Assembly (NCBI GenBank): GCA_959347345.1
Contig: OY365738.1
Span: 434,001-498,000, forward strand
Direction: 5' to 3'
Length of the DNA: 64,000 nucleotides
Source of the DNA: an uncultured Amylibacter sp.
GTDB lineage: Bacteria > Pseudomonadota > Alphaproteobacteria > Rhodobacterales > Rhodobacteraceae
Below, piece by piece: positions 24,911 through 34,898 of this stretch. Every line of letters starts with the position of its first letter. Within the stretch, counting starts at the first letter, position 1. The notes under the pieces are model-generated. The model did not search any database and was not told the origin of the DNA. It saw only the letters and a list, made by a program, of their open reading frames with translations. The position numbers and the translations under genes were made by a program.

Positions 24911-27454
24911 ATGATTTTCTTAACCACACCCCTAACCACAAAACCCAACACCACACGCACATTAGGATTGGGCGCGATTGCTGCCCTGTTTATATTGACC
25001 GCTTGCGGTGGGGGAACATCCGCCACGACTATCACATCCACGCCGATGGGCGACACAATAAACACGCCTATGGACGACCTGATGGACGACACAATCGGGG
25101 ATATAACGGACGATATAACAGATGGTGAGACTCCCAACGATACAACGAATAACGGCGGGAATAACGGAGGGGCGGTGGACTTGCCAAAAGAGGACACGCC
25201 AAAAGATGATTCAACAGATGATGACACAGATGCCACAGATGATACAACGGGCGAAACCCCAGATAACACAGGGGGCGATACAACGAGCGAAACTCCAGAT
25301 GATACAACGGACACCACCCCAGACGACACATTCAACGGCGAACCAGAGCAACCTGATACCTCTTGCGCGAACCCCGCGAATGCACAGCAACCCGCTTGCC
25401 TAGCCACTGCCATCTGCCCAAACGACCCCTTTAATACGGTTTGTTTTGAGGATGAAACCTACACCCCCGCCCGCAATGCGATTACCATTGCCGAAACTTG
25501 CCCGAGCGACCCGTTCAACGCGATTTGCTTTGCCGATGAAACCTACACCGATGCCCGCACCGCGATTACCGTAATGGAAACCTGCACAACCGACCCGTTC
25601 TATAGCATTTGCTACGCCGATGACACTTACGAGCCAGCCCGCACCGCGATTACCATTACGGAAACCTGCACAACCGACCCGTTCAATGCCATTTGCTTTG
25701 CGGATGAGACCTACACGCCCGCTCGCACCGCGATTACCGTAATGGAAACTTGCCCAACAGACCCGTTCAATGCCATTTGCTACGCGGATGAAACATACAC
25801 CCCTGCCCGCACGATTGCCATTACCCAAACCTGCCCAAGCGACCCGTTTAATGCGATTTGCTTTGAGGACGAAACTTACACCCCTGCCCGCACCGCGATT
25901 ACCATAACGCAAACCTGCCCCTCCGACCCGTTTAACCCAATCTGCTACGCGGACGGCACCTATAATAACGACCGCATGCAACAAGTATTCGAAACCTGCC
26001 CGACCGACCTGTTTAACCCGATTTGCTTTGAAGATACAACCTTTGATGAAGACCGCGCACGGCTCATCCAAACCTGCGCCACTGGCTATAAAGGCGACCT
26101 AAATTGCGCAAGGCTGCTCGCCCGCCCGAACTACGCCACCTATTTGCAGAGCTTCACCGAAGAAACCCTGCCCACGACATTAAACGACATAACCACGAAT
26201 GGCGACATTATCCAAATCGGCGCAAGCGGTGAAATTGATACAACCCCGTTTGAAAACAATGCAGGTCTTAACCAAGGCACAATATCCCTTACCGCCGATG
26301 CGGCCAGCGGGTTTTATTATGTAGAGGGCACGGACATAGTCAATGGGCTGCGCAAAGGGGCGGCAGGTTTATTGCCAACAACCGATTTGGGCGCACCTTT
26401 GGCGAGTGCCGATAAAACCTTGGTTTGGGATGGCTCTTATTACCACCCGAGGCTTGACCTGGTCGGTGAATCCATTTCTGATGTGACTTTTATCATTGAT
26501 TTGCAGGCAAGCACGATTACAGCGAAAGCGGTTGGTTTTCATGGGCATTTTGCCGAGTTTAACCTTCGGTTTGACGCAAACGGGCTTATCACTGGCGAGG
26601 TGGATGTTATCTTTGATAGCCTGCCTAATACTGTGGTATTTGATGATTATGATATCGTAACAGACACGACCGAGGCTGTCGGAGTGATTGGGCAAGGCGG
26701 GCTGGTTGGCGTGTTTCGCTCTCCCACGCGGTCTTTAAGAGGTACGCCTATTTTCGGTGGGTTTGCGGCGGATAATTCTTTGACGGATAATATGGTGAGC
26801 TATGCCGATTGGGCGGAAAATACCGTGATTAAGGCGGATGGGTCTTTAGCGGGGGTGGAAGACGCGAGCGGGTTTTTACCGACACAGAGGGTTTATCGCT
26901 CAAACACAGTCGGGGATTTTTACGCAACCCTGCCCGCCGAAATTGGCGATACGCGGGTGAATTTAACCAGCATCGATCTAGGCGGAGCGATTGGCAATGG
27001 CGTGACTCTTGGGGTTGCGTTGGGTGACGATGGTGCGCGATATTACTATGCAGGGTTGGATTATACCGTGAAACTGGGTGCGCCAGTGGTTGAAACAACG
27101 GGGACGGCGGTATGGAACGGCTGGGCGCGGGTTTTGGATGGCACGGGTGGGACGAGCACCGCGATTAGCCTTGAAGTTGATTATGAAAACAGCGCGGTTG
27201 CGGCGTTTTTTGCAGGGAACTACGGGGCGGGTCATTATTTTTTGGATGGTGGATTTGATGCCCGTGGAGTGATAACTGGCACGGCAGTTCGTGCAGGATT
27301 CGCGGGTGATGTGCGCACAGGTGTGAGGACGGGTGCGATTAACGGGATGCTGAGCGGGCTTATAGGCACGGACGGCGCAGTCGGCGCGTTTATCGGTGGC
27401 GGAGGAGCCGCTGGTGATGGATTTGCTGGCGGGTTTGTGGCAGTTAGTGATTAA
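24911..27454 (+). CDS. Cys-repeat surface-type lipoprotein, 847 aa
   Basis: Paralog of the preceding lipoprotein gene. ATG 24911 follows GGATGGAG; earlier in-frame starts add a non-signal extension. Lipobox LTAC gives Cys32. An acidic linker of about 100 residues (repeated DDTT/ETPDDT) is followed by eight C-x8-C repeats, many nearly identical (CPSDPFNAIC, then ADETYTPARTAI...). These are more uniform than in the neighbour, indicating recent expansion. Two beta modules end the protein: VIGQGGLVGVF...IFGGFAA and LSGLIGTDGAVGAF...GFAGGFVA. The last codons (VSD-stop) come from the TTAGTGA heptad array of repeat copy 8. Function unknown. Confidence 0.85.
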   Translation: MIFLTTPLTTKPNTTRTLGLGAIAALFILTACGGGTSATTITSTPMGDTINTPMDDLMDDTIGDITDDITDGETPNDTTNNGGNNGGAVDLPKEDTPKDDSTDDDTDATDDTTGETPDNTGGDTTSETPDDTTDTTPDDTFNGEPEQPDTSCANPANAQQPACLATAICPNDPFNTVCFEDETYTPARNAITIAETCPSDPFNAICFADETYTDARTAITVMETCTTDPFYSICYADDTYEPARTAITITETCTTDPFNAICFADETYTPARTAITVMETCPTDPFNAICYADETYTPARTIAITQTCPSDPFNAICFEDETYTPARTAITITQTCPSDPFNPICYADGTYNNDRMQQVFETCPTDLFNPICFEDTTFDEDRARLIQTCATGYKGDLNCARLLARPNYATYLQSFTEETLPTTLNDITTNGDIIQIGASGEIDTTPFENNAGLNQGTISLTADAASGFYYVEGTDIVNGLRKGAAGLLPTTDLGAPLASADKTLVWDGSYYHPRLDLVGESISDVTFIIDLQASTITAKAVGFHGHFAEFNLRFDANGLITGEVDVIFDSLPNTVVFDDYDIVTDTTEAVGVIGQGGLVGVFRSPTRSLRGTPIFGGFAADNSLTDNMVSYADWAENTVIKADGSLAGVEDASGFLPTQRVYRSNTVGDFYATLPAEIGDTRVNLTSIDLGGAIGNGVTLGVALGDDGARYYYAGLDYTVKLGAPVVETTGTAVWNGWARVLDGTGGTSTAISLEVDYENSAVAAFFAGNYGAGHYFLDGGFDARGVITGTAVRAGFAGDVRTGVRTGAINGMLSGLIGTDGAVGAFIGGGGAAGDGFAGGFVAVSD

Positions 27455-28199
27455 CGATTAACGATTAGTGATTAGTGATTAATTTTTAGCCCTTCGGGTC
27501 TTCGCCATCGCTTTGCGATGTCACCACGGGGCGCGCCCGCACCCTTGAGGGCAAGCCCTCTTCGGGGCGGGCGCACCCAAGCCTGTCCGAGCGTCTTTTG
27601 CCAAGCCTAAATAAATTTAGAGCAAACCTATCAACACTTCCCAAGTATTCTTTGCAAATAATCCAATCTAACGTCTTGTTATTCCAGATAGTAAATTTAT
27701 AACAAACCTATCGTCTAGGAACCAAAGGGCTTTTGGCATGCCCTCACACCGTGAGGGCTACGCACAAAAGACCCCGCTGGTCGGCATTGCGTAGCAATGA
27801 CGAAGACCCGCAGGGCTAATCCGTTCATCCTTATTCTAGGGCAGACCTACAATTCTAGGAAACGACCGCCTTGTTTCTTAATTTTAGCGGGCGTGCCCGC
27901 AGGGGGGGCGGTCGCGCGCACCCTCACCCCCACGGGTGCGCGTCAGCTTATCGGTTGTACTGGGTCAATCGTCTTTAAGAGTCTTCGGTGACGCAAATTC
28001 CCCTATACCTAGCTAACAAGACGCACACCCTTCGGGTTCGCGCGACCTCCGTGCCACCATGAGCAATGGTTGTTTTATTTAAAAAAGATTTGCCAAGTAT
28101 AGCCAAAGGCTTTTGTGTATGGGCTTTTGCCTATAGGCAAAAGCTCTATATGCACAAAAGCCCCCACTAATCACTAATAACTAACAACTAACAACTAAC
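27444..28199. repeat. Composite intergenic repeat, copy 8, with inverted M5 block
   Basis: Left heptads TTAGTGA/TTAACGA (27444-27485), overlapping the lipoprotein stop codon; right heptads TCACTAA/TAACTAA/CAACTAA (about 28166-28199), containing the gltA stop. Order inside: TTCGGGTCTTCG hairpin, GC-rich block, full 80-bp unit, GGCATGCC hairpins, inverted M5 (27833-28072), and a final TTTTGCCTATAGGCAAAA-type hairpin. It is the longest copy. Confidence 0.85.
27833..28072. repeat. M5 structured repeat block, copy C (inverted)
   Basis: Reverse complement of the blocks at 17494 and 24428. The GCGACCACC/GGCGGTCG hairpin has about 30 extra bases in its loop (near 27868-27900), another nested insertion into a hairpin loop. 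Confidence 0.7.
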
Positions 28200-29529
28200 G
28201 CCGTCCATCAAACTTCAAATACTTCTTCGTAGCCAACCGCGCCCCGACTTCCGTATATTTGCGGTCTATCGCGCCGGTATATAACTGCCTCGGTCGTCCA
28301 ATCTTCTGCTTTGGATCGCTGACCATTTCCTTCCACTGCGCCACCCACCCGACACACCGCGACAGTGCGAATATCGGCGTGAACATAGAGGTCGGAAACC
28401 CCATCGCATCCAAAATAATCCCCGAATAAAAATCCACATTCGGGTACAGCTTTTTCTCGATAAAATAGTCATCCTCTAACGCGATACGTTCCAGTTCTAT
28501 CGCCACCTTTAACGTCTCATTATCCTGCACGCCTAGCAATTCTAACACCTCATCCGCGCTTTCCTTCATAACCTTTGCACGAGGGTCAAAATTCTTATAA
28601 ACCCGATGCCCAAACCCCATTAAACGGAACGGATCGTTCTTATCCTTGGCGCGTTTGATATAGTCGCCAATTCGGTCAACAGACCCGATTTCACGCAACA
28701 TATTAAGGCTTGCCTCGTTCGCGCCACCATGGGCGGGCCCCCACAAACAGGCTATCCCCGCGGCGATACAGGCGAAAGGATTAGCCCCCGAAGACCCCGC
28801 CAAGCGCACCGTGGATGTAGACGCATTCTGCTCGTGATCCGCATGCAGAGTAAATATCCTATCCATAGCCCGTGCCAAAATTGGATTAACCTCGTAATCC
28901 TCTGTCGGCACGGCAAAACACATACGCAGGAAATTGGCGGCATAATTATCGTCATTACGGGGGTAAATAAACGGCTGCCCGATAGAGTATTTATAGGCAT
29001 GCGCGGCTATCGTAGGGATTTTGGCAATCATACGAATACTGGCCAATTCGCGCTGTTCCAAATCGGTTATATCCGTGCTGTCGTGGTAAAACGCGGACAG
29101 AGCGCCGACGACTCCGCACATAATCGCCATAGGATGGGCATCGCGGCGAAACCCCCTGAATAAATGCAGCATCTGGTCGTGCAGCATCGTGTGGGTGGTT
29201 ACCTGCGTTTCAAACGCGGTCAGTTGTTCCGTGCTAGGCAAATCACCGTAAAGCAGTAGATAGCAAACCTCCAAATAATGGGATTTTTCTGCCAAAACCT
29301 CAATATCATAGCCACGATATTGCAACTGTCCCGCGTCGCCGTCAATATAGGTAATGGTGCTATCGCAAGACGCGGTAGAGGTGAAACCTGGGTCATAAGT
29401 GAAAACCCCGCCGTCCGCGTAAAGCCGCGTGATATCAACGACTTGCGGACCAGCAGAGGGCGAATACATCGGCAAATCCAGCGATTTGTTATCAATGGTC
29501 AGGGTGGCGGTTTTGGGTTTCGTTGTCAT
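28195..29529 (-). CDS. gltA: Citrate synthase
   Basis: A 444-residue enzyme condensing acetyl-CoA and oxaloacetate at the entry of the TCA cycle. The first 50 residues, with YTYDPGF-type sequence, mark the hexameric Gram-negative form. Catalytic residues are visible: His in [16 protein letters not shown], His in [15 protein letters not shown], and Asp in [19 protein letters not shown] lies five bases before the ATG. gltX is upstream on the same strand with only 21 bases between, so the two are likely cotranscribed. The stop TAG lies in the heptad array of repeat copy 8. Confidence 0.97.
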   Translation of the reverse strand: MTTKPKTATLTIDNKSLDLPMYSPSAGPQVVDITRLYADGGVFTYDPGFTSTASCDSTITYIDGDAGQLQYRGYDIEVLAEKSHYLEVCYLLLYGDLPSTEQLTAFETQVTTHTMLHDQMLHLFRGFRRDAHPMAIMCGVVGALSAFYHDSTDITDLEQRELASIRMIAKIPTIAAHAYKYSIGQPFIYPRNDDNYAANFLRMCFAVPTEDYEVNPILARAMDRIFTLHADHEQNASTSTVRLAGSSGANPFACIAAGIACLWGPAHGGANEASLNMLREIGSVDRIGDYIKRAKDKNDPFRLMGFGHRVYKNFDPRAKVMKESADEVLELLGVQDNETLKVAIELERIALEDDYFIEKKLYPNVDFYSGIILDAMGFPTSMFTPIFALSRCVGWVAQWKEMVSDPKQKIGRPRQLYTGAIDRKYTEVGARLATKKYLKFDGRR

Positions 29530-29550
29530 TGGGTTTCCTTTATTTTTTAT

Positions 29551-30924
29551 TTATTTTATATCATTTATTCGGGCGAGGCTTTCTTCCACGCCCAAAAAAC
29601 ACAGCATATCAAAAACAGACGGGCTTTTGCTTTTGCCACAGAGGGCAATCCGCAATGGCGCGGTCGCCTGCCCCATCGTTATCCCCTGCATTTGCGCAAA
29701 ATCTTTAACAATCTGCATCAGGTCTTCGCGTTCCCAATTAGCAGAGGTTAAAACGGGAGTCAACTGTTTTAATATGCTTTTCGCGTCCTCATCCAAATTT
29801 GTTTCAGGTGTAATCGGGCGGGTTATCCGTGCGAATGTCGCGTTATCCAGTATAATATCCAGAGTTTTCGCGCGCTCTCGCAAAAACGGCATGGCGGGTT
29901 TTAGGCGGGTTTTTTCCGCGTCCGTAAGCGGTTGCTTGATAAAATCCGCGTAATCCATTAAATGCACAAACAGCGTGTCCGTGTCCGTGGTTTTAATATG
30001 GTGGGCGTTTATATGGTCGAGTTTTTTCATATTAAACTGGGCGGGGGATTTTTTTATCCCCGATAGGTCAAACCATTTTATCGCTTGGGGGGTGGTGAAA
30101 AGCTCGTCATCGCCGTGGCTCCACCCTAGGCGTGTAAGGGCGTTGCGCAGCCCCTCGGGCGTATAACCCAGCCGTGCGTAATCCAGCAACGCAGTCGCGC
30201 CGTGCCGTTTGGATAGCTTGCCGCCGTCTTCCCCGTGAATCAGGGGGATGTGCGCGAATATGGGGCAATCCCAGCCCATTGCATCGTAAATCATCTTTTG
30301 CCTTGCCGCGTTGATAAAGTGGTCATCACCGCGAATAACATGGGTAATACCCATATCATAATCATCTACAACAACCGCCAGCATATAGGTCGGCGAGCCA
30401 TCAATGCGCAAAAGTGCTATATCGCTGAGCTCGGATTTTTGCCATTGGGTGGGTTTTTGCACCGCGTCGTTTATGGTTATTGTGCCATTTTTAGGTGTGC
30501 GGATGCGAATGGCGTAAGGCCTGTCGGGGTGTTTGCTGGCAGGTATGTCGCGCCACTCGCTAAAAAAAGGGATTTTAGGGTTCGCCATGTGGTATCTCAC
30601 GATTTCTTCATTCGTGTGGAAGCATTTATAGGCTTTGCCCTCTGCCAGTATTTGCTCGGCTACGGTTTGGTGGCGTTTGGCGTTTGCCGATTGTTTTATA
30701 GGTTTATCATCCCAATTTAACCCAAGCCAGTGTAGCCCTTTTAGGATGTCGTTTTCGTGTTCTTTGGAAGAGCGGGCGAGGTCGGTGTCCTCTATCCTTA
30801 ACAAGAACTTACCCCCATTCGCCCGTGCATAAAGCCAGTTAAACAAGGCGGTTCGCGCACCCCCTATGTGGAGAGCACCCGTGGGGCTCGGCGCGAATCT
30901 GGTGATAACAGGTTTTTTTGCCAT
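29551..30924 (-). CDS. gltX: Glutamyl-tRNA synthetase
   Basis: A 457-residue class I synthetase charging tRNA-Glu (and perhaps tRNA-Gln in an organism using GatCAB). HIGH motif: APSPTGALHIGGARTALFNWLYAR. KMSKS motif: GGKLSKRHGATALLDY. Further marks are LLRIEDTDLARS, VVDDYDMGITHVIRGDDHF and the C-terminal anticodon-binding helices with LRIALCGKSKSPSVFDML. The KSKSP phrase is usual in alphaproteobacterial GltX, many of which carry two gltX genes; whether a second exists here is unknown. Confidence 0.96.
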   Translation of the reverse strand: MAKKPVITRFAPSPTGALHIGGARTALFNWLYARANGGKFLLRIEDTDLARSSKEHENDILKGLHWLGLNWDDKPIKQSANAKRHQTVAEQILAEGKAYKCFHTNEEIVRYHMANPKIPFFSEWRDIPASKHPDRPYAIRIRTPKNGTITINDAVQKPTQWQKSELSDIALLRIDGSPTYMLAVVVDDYDMGITHVIRGDDHFINAARQKMIYDAMGWDCPIFAHIPLIHGEDGGKLSKRHGATALLDYARLGYTPEGLRNALTRLGWSHGDDELFTTPQAIKWFDLSGIKKSPAQFNMKKLDHINAHHIKTTDTDTLFVHLMDYADFIKQPLTDAEKTRLKPAMPFLRERAKTLDIILDNATFARITRPITPETNLDEDAKSILKQLTPVLTSANWEREDLMQIVKDFAQMQGITMGQATAPLRIALCGKSKSPSVFDMLCFLGVEESLARINDIK

Positions 30925-31015
30925 GGGTCTATCTTACTTGGTTTGATGTGGTTTAACTGACCTTACCCGTTTCCCCATAAAAACGCAAGCCTATCAGAGG
31001 GCGCACACCCTAAAA

Positions 31016-31051
31016 CCCCCGTTTTTCCCCAAAAAACCCCAAAAAAACCCC
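31016..31051 (-). other. Four-G-tract sequence between gltX and the permease
   Basis: On the minus strand four runs of G (four or five each) are separated by T7, T6 and A5C spacers, a pattern able to form a G-quadruplex. It lies about 90 bases upstream of the gltX start on the gltX coding strand, so it could be in the gltX promoter or 5' leader. Confidence 0.5.
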
Positions 31052-31130
31052 AAAAACCACACTAATCCGTGATATTTACCCCGTTTTGCCCTTGATATTA
31101 GCAAAAAATCCCCTACCCTAGCCACACTAT

Positions 31131-31148
31131 TTAGATAACACTATCTAA
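31131..31148. promoter_or_regulatory. Perfect palindrome upstream of the NCS2 permease
   Basis: TTAGATAACACTATCTAA: seven-base arms around ACAC. It lies 24 bases before the start codon and right before the AAGGAGGAG ribosome site, a fitting place for a repressor operator or a small leader hairpin. The protein that binds it is unknown. Confidence 0.5.
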
Positions 31149-31172
31149 CAAACAATAAAAAAAGGAGGAGCT

Positions 31173-32498
31173 ATGACTTCTACAAAAACAAATATGTCGT
31201 CCAATGACGATCCAAACGTAACACCGCCAATGATGCAGGCTATTCCTTTGGGAATGCAGCATGTTCTGGCGATGTTTGCTTCAAACGTAACACCCTCTAT
31301 TATAGTAGCGGGCGCGGCAGGCCTTGCCTTTGGCGGGACAGAGCAAATCTATCTCATCCAAATGGCAATGCTATTCGCGGGTGTGGCAACCCTGTTTCAA
31401 ACCATCGGTGTCGGGCCAATCGGCGCACGATTGCCAATTATGCAAGGCACGAGTTTCGCTTTTGTCGGCGTGCTGGCGGGTTTGGCCGCAACCCAAGGTT
31501 TGGGTGTCGCCCTGACCGCCTGTTTAGTCGGCGGGGTTTTGCATTTCATCCTAGGCTCTTTCATTAAAAAATTGCGCTTTCTGTTTCCGCCTTTGGTAAC
31601 AGGGTTGGTGATTTTGGCGATTGGTCTATATCTAATCCCTGTTGCGATTAAATACTCTGCTGGTGGCGCGGCTGAATTCCAAATGAACGCGCCCAGCTTT
31701 GGCTCTATGATGCATTGGGCTGTCGCGTTAACTGTGATAATCGTGTCTATCGCGTGTAAATTCTTTGGGCGAGGGCTGATTTCTTCGGCTGCTATCCTAA
31801 TCGGGTTGCTGGCGGGCTATGCTTTGGCGTTTATGTTTGGCATGGTTAATTTCGGCGCGGTTGGCAAATCTGCGTGGATTACTGGATTGCAAGTCATGCC
31901 TTATGGGTTTGAATTCAGTCTGGGCGCGGTGATTGTCGTGACCTTGGTGTGTATCGTATCCGCCATTGAAACGGTCGGTGATGCAACCGCTACCACCCAA
32001 GCGGGTGCAGGGCGGATTGCCACGGATGAAGAGATTTCAGGCGCGACTTATGCCGATGGACTCGGCACAGCCATTGCGGCGGTGTTTGGCGGATTGCCGA
32101 ATACTTCGTTCAGCCAGAACGTCGGGATTGTCGGAATGACCGGGATTATGTCGCGTCATGTTGTGACGATTGCTGGTGTAATTCTTATCGTGTGCGGGTT
32201 GTTGCCCAAGGTTGGGGCGGTGATTTCATCTATGCCTTTGCCTGTTTTGGGTGGCGGCGTGATTGTCATGTTTGGGATGGTTGCGTCGGCAGGGATGAAT
32301 CTGTTGTCCGTTGTGCCAATGAATCGCCGTAATATGGCGATTATCGCGATTTCTTTGGCCTTTGGGTTGGGATTGAATCTAGTGCCGATGGCGGTGCAGT
32401 ATTTGCCCGGGACGTTAAAAGTTCTGGCGACTTCTGCTGTTGCGCCAACTGCGCTGGCTGCGGTTATTTTGAACCAAATCCTGCCACACGAAGAGTAG
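31173..32498 (+). CDS. NCS2 family purine (xanthine/uric acid type) permease
   Basis: A 441-residue membrane protein with 12-14 hydrophobic segments. It begins with MQAIPLGMQHVLAMFASNVTPSIIVAGAAG, the NCS2 start with the substrate-site His-Val. The NAT signature is QNVGIVGMTG in NTSFSQNVGIVGMTGIMSR; Gln-Asn-x-Gly there is typical of xanthine and urate carriers, while uracil carriers have Glu-Asn. A second site motif is SAIETVGDATATTQ. AGGAGG precedes the ATG. It imports a nucleobase with a cation, useful for purine salvage beside the synthesis genes. It is monocistronic, with a terminator after it. Confidence 0.88.
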   Translation: MTSTKTNMSSNDDPNVTPPMMQAIPLGMQHVLAMFASNVTPSIIVAGAAGLAFGGTEQIYLIQMAMLFAGVATLFQTIGVGPIGARLPIMQGTSFAFVGVLAGLAATQGLGVALTACLVGGVLHFILGSFIKKLRFLFPPLVTGLVILAIGLYLIPVAIKYSAGGAAEFQMNAPSFGSMMHWAVALTVIIVSIACKFFGRGLISSAAILIGLLAGYALAFMFGMVNFGAVGKSAWITGLQVMPYGFEFSLGAVIVVTLVCIVSAIETVGDATATTQAGAGRIATDEEISGATYADGLGTAIAAVFGGLPNTSFSQNVGIVGMTGIMSRHVVTIAGVILIVCGLLPKVGAVISSMPLPVLGGGVIVMFGMVASAGMNLLSVVPMNRRNMAIIAISLAFGLGLNLVPMAVQYLPGTLKVLATSAVAPTALAAVILNQILPHEE

Positions 32499-32540
32499 GC
32501 GGTTTATCCTGTTTTATGGCAGGGTGACATTATGAAAAAT

Positions 32541-32574
32541 AAAAACCCCGTGCCGTTTGGTGCGGGGTTTTTTT
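32541..32574 (+). terminator. Intrinsic terminator of the NCS2 permease gene
   Basis: AACCCCGTGCC pairs with GGTGCGGGGTT (two G-T pairs) around GTTT, followed by a run of seven T. It lies about 45 bases after the permease stop. Confidence 0.9.
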
Positions 32575-32576
32575 AT

Positions 32577-32622
32577 GAGTTGTTAATCACTAATCACTAA
32601 AACCTAATCACTAAAAAATTAA
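32577..32622. repeat. Heptad array without a composite element
   Basis: TCACTAA-type heptads with interruptions (AAAACC, AAAAAA). It lies between the permease terminator and comEC. It shows that the arrays also occur on their own. Confidence 0.6.
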
Positions 32623-32683
32623 CCTTTTATAAACCAATATAAAGACAAGGTTAATGGATGACCGATTTGCCCCACTATAACAC

Positions 32684-34867
32684 ATGCTCCCCACCAACCC
32701 CACCAAAAGGCCACCCGCGATGTTTGCCGTCTTCTTCACCGTCTTAACGGAGCTTATCCACCAGCGCAAGCAAGCGATGCTGTGGTTTCCAGTGTTCCTC
32801 GGCATTGGTATCGCGATTTACTTTTCACTGCAAACCGAACCGCACCTGCCAATCCTAATAACACTGCTCATCATAGGGCTAACCCTCGTTGCCATAGCCT
32901 GCCTGTGGGCGCATCCCCTACGCTGGCTGTTTGTCCTGTGTGCGTGGGTGATTTTGGGCGTGCTGGTCAGCAGCCTACGGACAAACCTCGTCAGCGCACC
33001 GATATTAGGCTGGCGATATTACGGCACAATGACGGGGACAGTCATCGGCATCGACCGCTCCAGCAAAGACCGCATTCGCCTAACCCTAACCGACCTATCA
33101 ATCGGCAAAATATCCGCGCCCCGCACGCCCAAAAAGATACGGATTTCCCTGTATGGCAAAACCGAAACTTATGAAGGCAGGCTGGGCGATATCGTCCGTA
33201 TAGAGGGCTCTATCAGCCCGCCATCAGGCCCCACAGAACCAGATGGGTTCAGCTTTCAACGGCGCGCGTGGTTCAGCCAACTTGGGGCGGTCGGCTATAC
33301 CCGCAAAAACGTGGTGGTCATCGGCGAGGATGCAGATTCCTCCCTGAAAAGATGGATTTATGAAAAACGCCTGTCTTTATCGCGGGTGATTCATAAAAAG
33401 GTGGGCGAGGCGAACGGCGGGTTTGCCTCTGCTATCCTAACGGGAGACCGCAGTTTCATAGACTCGGCGGATTTGGAATCGTTGCGACGGTCTAATTTGG
33501 CACATTTGCTCGCCATATCAGGGTTGCACATGGGGCTGCTGGTCGGGTTTGTCTTTGCTCTGGTACGCTATGGCATGGCGTTATTCGCGCCATTTGCCCT
33601 GCGGTTGCCCCTGAAAAAGATAGCCGCCGTGGTCGCACTGGGTGCGGGAGCGTTTTATCTGGTGCTATCGGGGATGAGCATCGCCACAACCCGCGCGTTT
33701 ATTATGGTGGCGGTGATGCTGTCGGCTATTTTACTGGATAGGCCTGCGCTGTCCCTGCGGGCGGTTGGCTTGGCGGCAACTCTGATTTTACTGGTGCATC
33801 CAGAAAACCTGCTGGGGGTCGGGTTTCAAATGTCCTTTGCCGCGACCATCGCGTTAATCGCCGCGTTTCGCGGGTTTAAACGGATGGGATTATGGATGTT
33901 TGTGGATAAAGCCACCCGCCAAACTATGGGTGCGGCGCGGGATGATACGGGGATTGCTGCCTATATCACGCAAATCCTGCGCGGGTTTTTGTCGTTGGTG
34001 CTTGCGTCATTGATAGCAGGGCTGGCGACCGCGCCGTTTTCCGCCTATCACTTTAATCAAATCGCGCATTATGGGCTGTTGGCTAATCTTTTGTCCGTGC
34101 CTGTTATGGGGACGCTGATTATGCCGAGTGCCATTATCGCGGGGTTCTTTGCCCTTATAGGGCTGGAGGCCTTGCCATTATGGGTTATGGGGCAAGGAAT
34201 CGGCTGGATTTTGTTTGTGGCAGAGCAGGTGTCGTCCTTGCCCGGTGCCAATAGTCGAGTCCCCGCGGGCGGTACTATAGTTATGGTGTTGCTGGTGTTT
34301 GGCTCTGTGATGCTGATTTTGTTTCGCCAATGGTTCCGCGTGATTGGGATTGCGGTTCTGCTGGCGGGCTTTGCCGTGTGGATGAATGCGACACGCCCCG
34401 CGATGCTGGTATCCGATAGCGGGCGGTTGGTTGGCGTTCTGGATGACGGCTTGCGCGGGTTAAATCGCGCCAAAGGGCATGGCTTTATCGCGCAAAACTG
34501 GCTGGAGAATGACGGGGATAATCGCACGCAGGATAATGCGGTTATGGCGGGTGTGGATGTTGATGATTTTGATGTCAGGCTGGGCGGTGTCGCGGTGAAA
34601 TACCTGTGGGATGGCAAGGTTTCGGAAGAGGCGTTGCGGCGGCTCTGCACCGATTATGATGTGCTGATTGCGCCAAAATGGAAGGAGGATGCGGGGTTGT
34701 TCGGCGGGTGTCGGTTTTTCGGCTATTATGATTTCATCCGCGAGGGTGCGGTGGCGTTTTATCTGGATACGGGGGACGGTTTGCGGATACGGACCGGGCG
34801 CGATAGTATTGGCGTGCGGTTGTGGTCGCCTTTGGACAGGCGGAGGAAGTGGAAAAAGCGGGAATAA
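32684..34867 (+). CDS. comEC: ComEC/Rec2 family DNA uptake channel protein
   Basis: A 727-residue membrane protein. N-terminal membrane segments (about 30-100) lead into a DUF4131-like soluble part (GTVIGIDRSSKDRIRLTLTDL...VRIEGSISPPSGPTEPDGFSFQRRAWFSQLGAVGY). The competence core begins with AILTGDRSFIDSADLESLRRSNLAHLLAISGLHMGLLVGF, the hallmark of the family, and has LVHPENLLGVGFQMSFAAT. The last 160 residues are soluble and only loosely like the metallo-beta-lactamase domain of Gram-positive ComEC. ComEC moves one DNA strand across the inner membrane in transformation. ATG 32684 has no ribosome site; ATG 32720, with AAAAGG nine bases upstream, may be the true start. Confidence 0.9.
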   Translation: MLPTNPTKRPPAMFAVFFTVLTELIHQRKQAMLWFPVFLGIGIAIYFSLQTEPHLPILITLLIIGLTLVAIACLWAHPLRWLFVLCAWVILGVLVSSLRTNLVSAPILGWRYYGTMTGTVIGIDRSSKDRIRLTLTDLSIGKISAPRTPKKIRISLYGKTETYEGRLGDIVRIEGSISPPSGPTEPDGFSFQRRAWFSQLGAVGYTRKNVVVIGEDADSSLKRWIYEKRLSLSRVIHKKVGEANGGFASAILTGDRSFIDSADLESLRRSNLAHLLAISGLHMGLLVGFVFALVRYGMALFAPFALRLPLKKIAAVVALGAGAFYLVLSGMSIATTRAFIMVAVMLSAILLDRPALSLRAVGLAATLILLVHPENLLGVGFQMSFAATIALIAAFRGFKRMGLWMFVDKATRQTMGAARDDTGIAAYITQILRGFLSLVLASLIAGLATAPFSAYHFNQIAHYGLLANLLSVPVMGTLIMPSAIIAGFFALIGLEALPLWVMGQGIGWILFVAEQVSSLPGANSRVPAGGTIVMVLLVFGSVMLILFRQWFRVIGIAVLLAGFAVWMNATRPAMLVSDSGRLVGVLDDGLRGLNRAKGHGFIAQNWLENDGDNRTQDNAVMAGVDVDDFDVRLGGVAVKYLWDGKVSEEALRRLCTDYDVLIAPKWKEDAGLFGGCRFFGYYDFIREGAVAFYLDTGDGLRIRTGRDSIGVRLWSPLDRRRKWKKRE

Positions 34868-34898
34868 GAGTGGGAAATAGAGTCATAAAGCGAGTCGG

